From Clavulina sp. PMI_390 (taxonomy: Eukaryota > Basidiomycota > Agaricomycetes > Cantharellales > Hydnaceae): a stretch of 64,000 bases of DNA. This document shows positions 13,100 through 24,085 of the stretch, piece after piece. Numbering within the stretch: position 1 is the stretch's first letter; the number at the start of each line of letters is the position of its first letter. The DNA lies in assembly GCA_015039315.1 (NCBI GenBank), contig WIDE01000002.1, positions 507,391-571,390 of the forward strand. The letters are read 5' to 3'. The notes under the pieces are model-generated. The model did no database searches. It was given only the letters and a program-made list of their open reading frames with translations, and was not told where the DNA came from. The translations under genes and the position numbers were made by a program.

Positions 13100-13710
13100 T
13101 TACTTGATCTCGTACTCGCGGTCCCAAATTTGCATCCCCTTGATCTTCCCAAAGATCTTCAATAGAGTACGCTTGTCATAAGATTGGTAGCAAGATTTGC
13201 ACCTAAGGGCAAGGGCCAAGGGGAAGAAGAGGCGTGAGCACCCAAAGGTTTACCAGCGCGTGAAAGGGCTGGTTATCGTACACACCTCATGCAATCTGCC
13301 TCGTCCTTGAATTGCTGGAAGCTGCAGCCGCGTTGGTCCATCCATTCCATCCCGTAGACCATAGGGTAAAGATCGATACAGCGGAAGCTTGTGTAGTCCC
13401 GGCCACTAACCGCCACACCGTGAGTTGATGAGGCTGCTAGGGGCGTCATTGTCTATTTTGTACTTACTTGCGTACGGGGGTGATTCCAAAGAGTGGCCAG
13501 ACTTCATTATACATGGCATTCCTGAATTCGCCTGGAGAGATTCATTGTGGATGGAGTGTAAGAAAATGACTCGACAGCTTGCTTCTCGTTGATGTCATAG
13601 GAAGGCTCACCATTGCGTTCGTACTTGTACGTCGTGGCAACCTTGATGAAGAAAATCAGAGATCAGTCAGTGGATGGATTCTATGGGGGGCCAGTGACCG
13701 AACCGTACAT
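13100..13710 (-). CDS. Small Cys-containing protein, about 108 aa, function unknown
   Basis: I do not recognise this family. Four exons can be joined with canonical acceptors. The last exon is 13100-13202. Before it lies 13286 to about 13400, joined by a GTGTGT donor. Next is an exon ending in VRN at a GTAAGT donor, then one carrying VATTYKYERNG. The spliced frame reads FRNAMYNEVWPLFGITP, then RDYTSFRCIDLYPMVYG, then MEWMDQRGCSFQQFKDEADC, and ends in CKSCYQSYDKRTLLKIFGKI and a charged tail. Cysteines cluster as C..C..CxxCxxC, which could bind metal or form disulfides. No membrane segment or clear signal peptide is visible. The start is the least certain part: ATG at 13708-13710 needs a GTCACT donor after four codons. 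Three independent phase-compatible splices and a conserved-looking Trp/Tyr/Cys-rich sequence argue for a real gene. Confidence 0.55.
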
Positions 13711-14521
13711 TGTCTGGGTGGGGCCAAGTGAAGGGAAAACGTTCGTGCATAGGAAGGGTCTTGTCTGCTTCGCGGGTATACATGGCGGATGGAATGCCAC
13801 TGGTAGGAAGAAACGCGAGAGACAACGGCCAAGAGAGAAAGGGGGAAAGAGGGGGAGGCTATGAGGCCGGGAGGGGAGGGATCTGGCGAATGAAGGTTGT
13901 CGGCTTTTGTAGATTTGCGACTCAATAGGCATCCTCGACACACCCTGAATCGGGGGGTTGTTTATATCAAACCTCCGTTATCGGCATTACCATGCTAATG
14001 CCATGGTGGCAACACGATAATAAATCTTCTGCACCACATATGGCGGACTCAATTTCTCCCCCGCCTTAGGTTCCCGATTCGATCAAACTGGCTGAAACGT
14101 GCTCGGCTTGAAATTGCCCTCTTTACTTTCTGACTGATAAGGCAACCAGCGATAACACACAGAATCCACGCTCTTCAGGCAAATCTTCACTTCAGCCAAG
14201 AGATCAGCCCCCTCGACAACCCTTGGCGACTCGTTCAATCAAATAGGATGTCTCATCCCGTGTTTGTCCTGTGACAGGCTCTGAACCAACGACGAGGGGG
14301 GGACGGTGACAGGGGTGCGGTTGGTATACAAAGAGGGGGCGTTCCGAGCGACTAAGATTACACACGTCATGGCACATACAATTCCGTTACATGCAGCTAT
14401 CGGTAACAGTCAACGTAAGGGAGCCGCCGCTCTCAGCTGAGCGCCGTCACGAGACCGCGCCGTCCGGAAACGGCATGAGTAGCATGGGCGTCACCCGAGC
14501 GGGGGGGCAACCATCGCCACT
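13711..14521. other. Intergenic stretch, no gene seen
   Basis: These 811 bases lie between the small Cys-rich gene (which starts to the left) and the stop codon of methionine aminopeptidase. The left part is purine-rich on the plus strand (13800-13890) and may include the 5' UTR of the small gene. The ORFs present are short, overlapping and lack motifs. I see no RNA gene or repeat. Confidence 0.4.
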
Positions 14522-16606
14522 TTAAGCAGAAGTTAGGGGGCCCGTGAGTACCTCCACGCCATCCGCAGTGATTCTATCAAATGAGATACGCAAAGTGAGT
14601 TCAAGATAGATTCCGCGACGAAAACGGATCGGCGTTTGAATAGCACTAACAGCAACGTTTCCTCAAACTGGGCGCTCCGTTTTCCATCTACTGTCGTGGC
14701 CGTCCAATTGTCGGGCCAATGGTGCGTCTCCCAGTTCTTTCCTAGGTTAATCATCTAATTGAACAGACCATGAGAATTTAGGTGCAGCAGGATCGGGGTG
14801 CACGAGGTCGGAAGCTTACGGGCTCAATGGTAAACACCTACACGCGAATGATCGTCAAGAACCACGTTTTGCCCCAAAGTGAAAGTGGTCGTGATATATG
14901 CTTACCATGCCTTCCTTCATTTGTCCAACAGCTTTATTCTTAGCGTAATGGAAGATATTTGGAGGGCAATGGAAGTGTGCGTGGACTCCATGGCCCGTAT
15001 ATTGCCGCACCACGCTGCACCCATTGGCCTTGGCGATCGGCTCGCTAACCACAAATGGGGAAATTTTTGAGTAGAGTAGGGTCAGCAGATTCGTTTGCGG
15101 GGCTTGGTAGCCGTAGCCAACTCACATCACTTTGCCAATGTCACGGAAGAGTGCGCCAGGTTTGCACATTTTGATCGATTCATCGAGACATTTTCGGGTT
15201 GTATCGATGAGCTTTTGAGACTCCTCGTCGATTTTGCCCACAGGGTACGTGGCGTTGACATCTCCGTGGAATCCTGGAGATCTCCTAAGTCCGTGTCTAG
15301 CTGGAAGCGAGCAAGACGGAGCGCACCTTTGTAGAAAACAGAGACGTCTGGGTCCGAAGCAGAGCAAGGGAGGTGAGCTCGGCCGATGGAGGATCACGCC
15401 ATAGGACTTACCAAGGTTCACGATATCCCCCTCCACGAGCTTCCGTTGATCAGGTATGCCATGGCAGATCACCTCGTTTATGGATCTGGTTGTTGAAATA
15501 AAGGTGTCAATAGTCTATTGAGACTGATGTTGTGCTACACGGAAAAGCGCGTACGTGCACACAGATTTCGGATACTCCCGATAATTTAACGGCGAAGGGT
15601 ACGCTTTGCGCTTGATGGTCTCTTCGTGTACAATCACGTCAAGCTCGTCGGTCGTGATACCCGGTCGGAGATGGGACGCCACGATGTCAAGGACCTCTCG
15701 CGACAACTAAAGCGGTGAATCGTCAAAAAAATTCATGTCAGGAGTGCAAATCATCAGCCTAGAAGCTACTAGCGAGCAACGAGCGGAGACAGCGAAGCAT
15801 AGTTGTACGCACCCTACATGCTTCTCGGACACCCGCAATCTCCTCCGCAGAGAGAACTTTGATCGGGCTCGCATATGCTAGCCTCTCAGAGTGTGGGATC
15901 CCTAAAACATTGACCGCCAGGGCAAGCAGCGACAATCGGGTAGTCAGTCATAAAGGGTCCATTCTGATTCATGAGACATCTTATTAGAAGCTTGCTAATC
16001 TTACCATCATTAACATAGTCAGGTTTCTCAATATCATCAGGCACTGCTCGTTTAGGCGATAGTGGGTACGCAGGTCGTAATGCTCCTGTGAACTGGAAGC
16101 TAGGGAAAGGGTTGGAAGGTCCTTGAGGAAATAACACAATCAGAGTGGCCCACAGTAAGGAGAGTATATGCCGACTGAAAAGCGTGGACACGACTTCCCA
16201 CCTGATACGAGAGCATGGACAATTTTATGGGTTTTCTTCACCGCCAAAATGGGAATTCAGGGAATCGATCGAGGCATGAGGCGAGCTAGCTCCTATTTTC
16301 TCTTTATTTCTTGTCATCGAGAAAAAACTTACCCCTATCACAGGCGTCAGATGTCTATGGTTGTGAAGGCTTAAAAGGTGCAGTGCAACTCACAGTTCGC
16401 TTTGAAGCAAGCCTGGTCGCAAAAGAATGAACCCGTTATTCCAAGCCTAGCAGAGTTACGAGAAAGTAGGGTCGATGAGAGCTAGATCGGGAGCTGAGCC
16501 AGTGCTCACGAGGCAGGAGGCGCAACTTGTGGCATGTTGGGCACTCCATCTTGGCCACCGGCTTTCCATTCATGCAGGCATCGGACTGGCAAGTGATTGG
16601 ACCCAT
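14522..16606 (-). CDS. MAP1: Methionine aminopeptidase type 1
   Basis: The enzyme removes the initiator methionine from nascent cytosolic proteins at the ribosome. The protein begins [20 protein letters not shown] with a further CPTCHK, and a later exon reads [12 protein letters not shown]. Together these are the N-terminal paired zinc-finger region of eukaryotic MetAP1 that docks to ribosomes. The pita-bread catalytic domain follows: [97 protein letters not shown] joined to MINLG, and AQFEETLL. These supply the expected metal ligands (two Asp, one His, two Glu). The last short exon encodes [16 protein letters not shown] and the stop at 14522-14524. At least seven introns of about 50-90 bp interrupt the gene. 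The start is the ATG at 16604-16606, directly before the first zinc-finger cysteine. Confidence 0.95.
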
Positions 16607-16928
16607 GGTAGAACTAGAAAGTACAGAACTAGTGCAGCAGACTGCGAGGTCCCCTTTGAACGAAAAGGTGCCAAAGCCCCGGTAAATCAAGAAGAAGACT
16701 GTATGTGTTTGAGCAAGTTTGGCTAGCTAGCTGGCTGTGACTCCACGACCCCTTCAGACGGTTCCGAATGATGGACAGAAACAACAGCATATTATGCCTT
16801 TTGATGCAAGAAAGGCTTTACTATAATGGATGCTACAAAACATATGGGAGGAGACGAAAATGCTGAAATAAAGATGGAGATAAGAAAGAATCTGATGGAT
16901 GCTGCCAATGCCCCACACAAAGCCCCAG

Positions 16929-19928
16929 TTAATCGTCAGACGTCAAAAAGTGCAGCATCTTCTGCTCGCCCTTGGCTCGCATGAGCGCTTGCACCTGGAT
17001 AAGCTGTTGAATCTCCTGGGACGATAGTGATGCCGACGGCATGTATGTGCCACTTGCTGTTCGCCCATTCGTATATGTGTGTTGCGGCGGTGAGAGAAAC
17101 GCAGGCGTGGGTTGTGAATTGGTTGCGGGAGGATGCGAGGAGCCCTCAGGAGCCTTGCCGTTTGTTACGGGTGCCCGGTTGAGTCGGATTCGGAAGGAGG
17201 TTGCGGTGGAGCCGGCTTTCACCGGCGATGAGTGGTTGAGGGTAGGCGGTTGTGGGGGAGGTATGGACACCCCGTTTGACGGAGGTAATGCGGATGGCTA
17301 AGGGAACAAAGGCGCCACGTATGAGATCAACGTGGCTAGCGAAAGAGCGACGCATTGCAAGACTTTGCTTACCTTGGAAAGTGCTGAATGAACAAGCCGC
17401 TCTATCCGGGGGTTCGATGATGTTCCTTGGGCAGTGGGTCGCTACAGGATTACATCCTTATCAGCAAAGAAGATTACTAGAGCATTGGAGATAATGGCTT
17501 ACACGTTCGTGGAGACTTAGCAGCGCGACCGCAGCGTCCGATTTCGTATACAGCTCTTCCAAGGTAGCAATGGACGCTTGCCGCGCATCATCATCATCTG
17601 ACTCCTCAGACTCTGAGTCTTCATCCTCACCATCCGAAGGTGGTAGGGATGTTAACGAGGAGGAGGTGGAACTATTGCGGTAATGAGTAGGCTGCCTATC
17701 TCTGCATGAACCAAACGATTGAGAACGGGTGTCGGGCCTCGAGTTCGGTAGACCGCCAGCGGCTTACCTTATCCGTGAGGGCCCAGCGGGACTTTGGACC
17801 CCATTGACCTTGTCTAAAAAGTCCAAACGGATTGTCTTCTCAGGAATCATGTACTTCTTGGCGTTGATCCACACTTCCTCGTATCTCCGGTCTTGCGCAG
17901 CATCCTCTGCTGAGGGGATCACATCAATATTCCCATTATTTTTTACGTGCCGCCTGTGCACTTCTATGGTCTTGGGAACCTTGAGAGCACGCCTTTTGGG
18001 CTGAGGGGAACGAAAAATGGGGTCAGTTTGTGGAGACATGCAGCTGATAGCGTTGCCCTCACCATCACTTGCTCGGCGTGATTTGGACACATCCATTTCT
18101 TCAGCGGGGAGGGCATATGCACCATTGGAGGATCCAGACAGTCAAGATGCCAGTGAGAACTGCAATAGTCGCAGGAGATAATTCGGTTGGATTGAAGGGC
18201 GAGGTCCGCAGCCACCTTGGCTCTCCGTTCTGGCCGATGTGACGAGGAAACAGTGGTGGAGGATGATGGGTCTGAGGAGATAGCGTTCTCATTGAGGACA
18301 GGGGAGGAAGACTCGGAGATGAGTTGGGTGCGTGGGAGGGCAGTGCGTTGGCATTTGTAGCAGACAATGAGATTGTTCTCCCGGTCCCTGATGCGAGCGG
18401 GATCACGATCTTCGAGGAAACCTTGTCGACTACCCGAAAACTGTTTCAACACACACGCCAAGCCACGCAAAGGAAGAAAGAAGAACATACTTTGCTCGCC
18501 CTGGCTTGACTTCCCCTACGTTGACGTACACACCATGCCGCCCAACGCCCACTGAACACCGCATCAGATCATGTCCCACGAATGGAGGAAGTTCACCTGC
18601 TCGTACCTCCTTTGAAGTGACCACGAACATCTTCTGGGAGCGCAAACGTCTTTGGTAGCGCTCCATGCAGGAGATGTGTCAGGTGGTCAAATGGACTAGG
18701 ATCTAGGGGAAGACTGCCGCGAAGGGACTAAAAAGGATAGAGTTGGCGTCAGCGCCACTTTTTTTGCACGCTCGTCGACGGCGATAGGGTCTACCTTTTC
18801 AGCAGAACATGCTGGGCAGAACCACTCCTTGTCTGGGGGAGGCTGGTCGCGATCATCGACAATGGGCGGGTCCAAGCAACCCATGTGAAAGGAGCGGGTA
18901 CATCCGTCACAGTACAAGAAATGTGAGAGCGGCCCCGAGTTGGATTCAATGTGGGGGATGGAGCAACATGCGCAGATGTCGTCGTTTCGCTGCATCAGAA
19001 TGGAAGCACGTCAGAAGATCGGGTTGAGAGGACGGTCCACCAAATAAGGGAAAACATGTTGGAGAAAAAAAACGCACAAATGTTGCCGGAGGAGGCTCAC
19101 GAATGAGCGTAACTGGGGGTTCTGGTGTGGCCTCATCCTTGAGTACAATGTCGAGGACGTCGCCGGTGGGAGGTTGGTTGGGCTTTCGCGGGCGGCCGCG
19201 CGGGCGTTTTGCCGATGGAGGAAGGGATGACGTGGGATCAGTTGAGGGAGTGTCGGGGACGAGCTGGGCACCATTCACAGTGAGGCGAAGGACAGGAAGG
19301 ATCGCGGGTGCCAAAACTTCCTCCTCCACGACTCCATTCACAGGGTCCGGTAGAACCAGGGGAGTGCTACCCCTGAGCGGACTGGAATTTGCGTGTTCCA
19401 GGGGGGTTTGGACGCCAGAAAGGCGTGGAGGACGAGCAGCAGATGGAGGAGCGCTTGAAGAGACGCTGATCCAATCGAAAAAAGCGCATAGGGTAGTGTA
19501 GATTGGGGATGGTGAGACATCGCCGCATGGGTTGGGGGTTACACACGCATCTAGTCAGCCTACACTGATAGATCACTCTGCACGATAAAAAGGACGTACG
19601 GGGGCTTCTCTGCACCACGAGCTCGCTTCCGCCGCGCGTTGTTAGCGTCGTCAAGCGCAGCACTGCCAACGGAGGAAGTGACGGCGATAGGCGCAACGAG
19701 GGGCTGGGTTGCATACGTCGACCCTGGGTCACTGCTGGGGATAAACGAAGGCAAAGGACGTTTTGCAAACTCTCCAGGGCGTTTGTTCATCGGGGTTTGG
19801 ATAAAGCTCAAGGGGGGAGGTGCAGGCAAGATGACAGTTGCGTATGATTGATCGGTGCCTTCTAGGGGATGAGCCAGAGGCTGCTCGAGGGTAGGAGCAA
19901 GAGGCCCCTCAGAAAAGGCTGTAGACAT
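16929..19928 (-). CDS. RCO1: Double PHD-finger chromatin protein, Rco1-like (Rpd3S-type deacetylase subunit)
   Basis: Two PHD fingers are visible. The first (about 18770-18995) reads DICACC, YCDGCTRSFHMGCLDPP and EWFCPAC. The second (about 18090-18380) reads IVCYKC, ISCDYCSSHWHLDCLDPP and WMCPNH. This double arrangement, together with a following segment that begins RRYEEVWINAKKYMIPEKTI, matches fungal Rco1 and animal PHF12, subunits of the Rpd3S/Sin3-small histone deacetylase complex that reads methylated H3K36 nucleosomes over gene bodies. Upstream of PHD1 an AT-hook-like core, KRPRGRPRKP, lies near 19195. The N-terminal exon is Pro-rich and disordered. The start could be the ATG at 19926-19928 (MSTAFSEGPLAP, preferred) or an in-frame one at 20067-20069. 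The gene is divergent from COG1. Assignment to Rco1 rather than another double-PHD protein is by domain order only. Confidence 0.75.
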
Positions 19929-20616
19929 GACAGAAAAAAGAGGAGATGTAGCCAAGAAGTGCGAGGTGTCAGGACGGCGAGGTTGCGCTGAGGCTTTCAG
20001 AGGCAGAACCCAAGGACAAAGCGCTAGTGGAGCTCGTTGGCGGCCAAAGCCTGTTGAAATCTGCGTCAATAGTGCAATCTTACGGTCTCAAGATTTCTGG
20101 GGTTTTCACCTCGACGAGAGCACGCGTCTGAGCCGCCGTCGACAGCGAGGGAGACGCTAAAACCTGAGCACCGGCACCCGTGTTCCAGTCAGAACTGTCC
20201 TGGATGTCACGATCCGAGTACACCCAAGGGCTGCGTCACTAGGTGCCACCACCAGCGCCTTTCAACACTGTCGCCCGGCTTGAGGCGCTGGGAATCGTCT
20301 GTACGGTGTGTGTGTGTGTGCCCAGGGATTTGTTTGCGGGACAAGCAGGCAGTGTGTCGCCAAATACGACTAGTAATAGTAATAGTGGTAATAGCCATTG
20401 CTGCAATAATTAATCGCAACTGGGGGCATTCATGGCTTGAGATCATGGAGGGTAGAACCAGAAAAGGTGTATAATAAGGGGGAGAGTAGATCGACCACAA
20501 GTATATCCCAAAAGTAAAAAAAAGAAAAAATACAGAGTATATATGCTGTCTAACATAAAAATGGAGACACTCGGTTGTGCTTTGGTTGGCTTCAGCGCCA
20601 AACCCCCTCGGACGCG
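19929..20616. promoter_or_regulatory. Divergent promoter region between RCO1-like gene and COG1
   Basis: The two genes point away from each other across about 690 bp. The stretch carries a short GT dinucleotide run near 20307-20320, an AT-rich purine tract at 20510-20550 and no convincing ORF. If the RCO1-like gene starts at the more distal ATG (20069) the shared region shrinks to about 550 bp. Confidence 0.4.
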
Positions 20617-23600
20617 ATGGCTGCGACGCAGCGTCCGCGTCTGACATCCATCCCACCCCCGTTGTCTTTCTCAAACGAAGCGGTGCAATCTCCTCTGCTA
20701 GCTAGCCCCGTCGCTCTTCGTGGCCTGAAATCACCCGTCAATCTTAATTCCACATCCACACAAAGGTGGCCAAATGTCGAAGTGGATTACAGCAGGACAC
20801 ATCCAGACGACCTCTTCACTCGTTTATCTGTCTCAGAAGTAAAAGCTATTCACGCCAAGCTTCGGTCCGTCCAATAAACACGTGTTGGAATGCACCCGAT
20901 TCATTTCATTGATTCTCCCCATTGGTATCTCTAGTCATGACGCGGATTCAAAGCAGGACGAGCTTAGGACGATGGTGGGGTGAGTTTAGGCTTATTCTAT
21001 CTTCTGTGGGCATATCTCTTATCCCCTCGGTCTAGGGAACGCTATCGCGACCTGCTCCAAGCATCCACCTCCATCATAAGCATTGCCTCAGTTTCAAAGA
21101 CCGTGACAAGTACCCTCGAAGAGTTGGAGCAAGCATCCACCGCTGAAAGCGGAAGTTCTGTCCAACCCATACCGAGGAAGTCAACGGCTGCAACGGAAGG
21201 TCAGTCACTATAGACCTATAGACGTAATTTGGCAGGCCTGGTTGAATCTTTTCTTGCCCAGCCTCCGATTTGCCCACATTACAGTCCCTTTCTGCGCACA
21301 TGAAATTGCTGCTTGACGCGCCCGAACAGCTCTGGAGGTTATTGGAAGCACACAACTATCTCCATGCTGCTTGGCTCTTTCTGCTCTCCCGAGTCGTGTA
21401 CAGAAGTCTGACGCGCGATGAGTCTCAAGACGATGATGACATTGAGATATCTTGGGCGAAATCAGGAATCGATGTTTCTGTGAGTTCTGGCCAATGAGGT
21501 CATTCGTTCAAAAAAATCCTGACTGTGCACCTACAGGAGCAATTCCCTTTGACCCAACGTCAATGGGAGACCATCAGCCAATTTCGAAGCCAAATATCGC
21601 ACAAGGCGACTCAGAGTCTACGTATGACTGAAAGAACAGCACGAGTCAGTGTGTTCATTGTTGTTAAATAAGATCATCCAGCTGACATGATAGCCCCCAT
21701 AGGAAACCTGCGATACTCTTGTTGCTATTCTTCTTCTCGACTCCATCGCCGTTTCAGACACAGTATCTTTGTTCCTAACCCAACGTTCAAAAGCGCTTCG
21801 AACGCTACTCACAAAACTATCCCCAACCTCCGCTTCACCATCCCGACTACGGCCTCCATCTCCCTTGTCGACCGACCGTCACCAAAATCGCGAAGCAGCC
21901 TCGGCTTTGCTCAAAGTACGGCCTTCATCGCCGTCTCGAGGCGGCCGCCGGAGGGGAGCATCTCCATCATGGCGGTCTCGCCGAAGTCGGAAGGAGGCTG
22001 TTGCTATGACCCGAGATACGCTCAAGCAAGCCTTGGACCTCCTCGTAGGAACAGTCGAGACCATTCGCGCAATCTATGGCGGGGGCAGCACGAATTCCAA
22101 TTCCGAACCTCCTTTGGTTGAGCAGATTCTAGAGCTGGTACAATCTTCCTCTGCAGGCACCACGCCAAAGAAGCGATCACGCCATGCTTCGCGTCTCTCC
22201 ATCATATCATCATTCCATGCGACCCCAACACCACTGCCGTCACGGAATCCCTCGCAACCTCTCACCAGCACAACCATCCTCGACTCCCTCCCTTCCTCCC
22301 AACTGCTACTTCAATTCCTACCCCCAAGCATCGTCTCCTATTCCCCATATATTGACACTGCGTCCGCTCGAGCTCAACTATCGCCATCTCTGATTGCCAC
22401 CGCCTCAACAGCGTGGTTCGATGCTAGCCTCGCCTCTCTGCGTTCTCATATTTCCAGCTGGTTTGAACGACTGGATACTATCCGCGCGGTATGGGAGTCG
22501 CGTAGTCTCCTCGTGGAGTATCAGGACCGATTGACTGCTTCAGAGATGGCTCGGCTGACTAGAGTCATCGATGATGCCGCTGCCGAACGCGTCCAGGCAA
22601 TTTGGACGACGTACTTGACAGATATCAAACAGAGTGCCACAGACTCTGTAGCAGCAGCCCTCAAGTCCCTGCAGGTTGGTGCCGACGAGGCATCAGTCTC
22701 TCCCCTCACCTTCAGGACTTCCCCAGCTCCTCTACCCTCGTTCAACCAATCCACACCTCAAGACCACTCGTTTGGGGCCTTCAAGTCGGCTTTGCAATGG
22801 AGGATCGTGGGCCATGATCCGCTCCTGGTCGAGACTCAGACCGCCCTTGAGAAGGCTGCACATAAAATCAAGAAAGATTTGCGTTGTATGCAGAGTGACG
22901 ATTCTCGGTAAGAATTTCATCGAATCACTTCCTTACTACAAGCTCGAGACAAACTCATCTCCGATCTCTAGTAATCTTTCCGAAGAGCTTTTACGCAGGT
23001 ACCATCCCAAAGCACACGAAGCCGGCCTTGAGATTGTCGAGCATATTAAGATTAGCTTCGATGAAGCCGCCTCTGACCATGCTGCGATATTCCTTGGTCG
23101 CCTATGTGTAGGGCTTGCGACTTCGTCTCGTTTCGTGGATGAGTTGGTTGCAGGAGACACTCAAAATGGTAATCAGCAACATTCTTGTCATTTCTCATGC
23201 TCGAGTCTAACCATCAATCCTATAGATCTTCGGCAAAGCTTCCTTCGCGTCTTTGAGGAGAGCATCAGTCGATGGAGGACAAGTACAGTGACCGCCTCGA
23301 TCGCTGAGTACGCACGGGCTTCTGTTGCTTACCCAGCAGAAGGCAACAATGTCAAGCTTTCGGCGTCATCGGGCTTAGCTCAAGCATTACTTTTCCTTGT
23401 GGGCGCTATCCAGCGGCTTGGGCTGTCCTCAGAAGAGCTGAATGCGCACCACATTCCCGAGACTCTGTTAGAATCGTTCAACGAAGGGCTCCGAACGGCC
23501 GAGCGGGGCAAACTCTCCGAGTCTCAGGCCGCCTGGGATCGCGCATTTGTTCAGCGTCTTGTTGCCACATTCCATTCCCTCACTCAGGTCAGCCTCATGA

Positions 23601-23965
23601 TTTGCACAATATCCTTCGCTTTTTGCGGATGCTGACAGCGATTACTCATGCTCCAGACCAACGGTCATTCGAGCGAAACCGACCGTGTAGCCGCCGTTGA
23701 AGCGCAGCTTATTCGGTGGCAAGTGATGCTCGGCCCACTTGTTGGCCCAAAGGCCTTTGAGAGATCGAAAGCCACTTCAGGTGGAAAATCAGGGGGCACC
23801 ACGTCCTTGCTCCTCCCTCTTGGTGCCCCTCCTGGGCAAGAAGAGTTCGCGCCAGCCCTACAATTTGTCAAACCTGGCCCTCGATTCGCCATGCTTTTGG
23901 TCGGAAAGGGTGGAGAACGATCTGCAACTGGGTCCTCAGCAGCCGAACGGAGACGCCCTACGTAA
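20617..23965 (+). CDS. COG1: Conserved oligomeric Golgi complex subunit 1
   Basis: COG1 is a subunit of lobe A of the COG tethering complex, which directs retrograde vesicle traffic within the Golgi. After a Pro/Ser-rich leader the protein reads DDLFTRLSVSEVKAIHAKLR, the hallmark N-terminal helix of COG1. The next exons read ERYRDLLQASTSIISIASVS and MKLLLDAPEQLWRLLEAHN followed by YLHAAWLFLLSRVVYRSL, all diagnostic of the family. The remaining exons (about 21770-23965) are helical, with Ser/Pro-rich low-complexity inserts, for example around 22150-22290. The gene has at least eight short introns. The start is the ATG at 20617-20619 and the stop is at 23963-23965, only 120 bp from the convergent stop of the phosphoribomutase gene. 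Length (about 900 aa) is in the family range. Confidence 0.9.
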
Positions 23966-24085
23966 CCGATCACGCCACCCTTGCGATCTCCTGTTTCATT
24001 ATCGAACTTTCAGATAGTATATTGGACTACCACGCGTATCGTTCGGTCATTAGCCCTTTATACTCCGCTTGTCGATTTACCATAC

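Noticed and set aside
20306..20320. GT dinucleotide run
   Set aside because: It is too short to be more than a common microsatellite.
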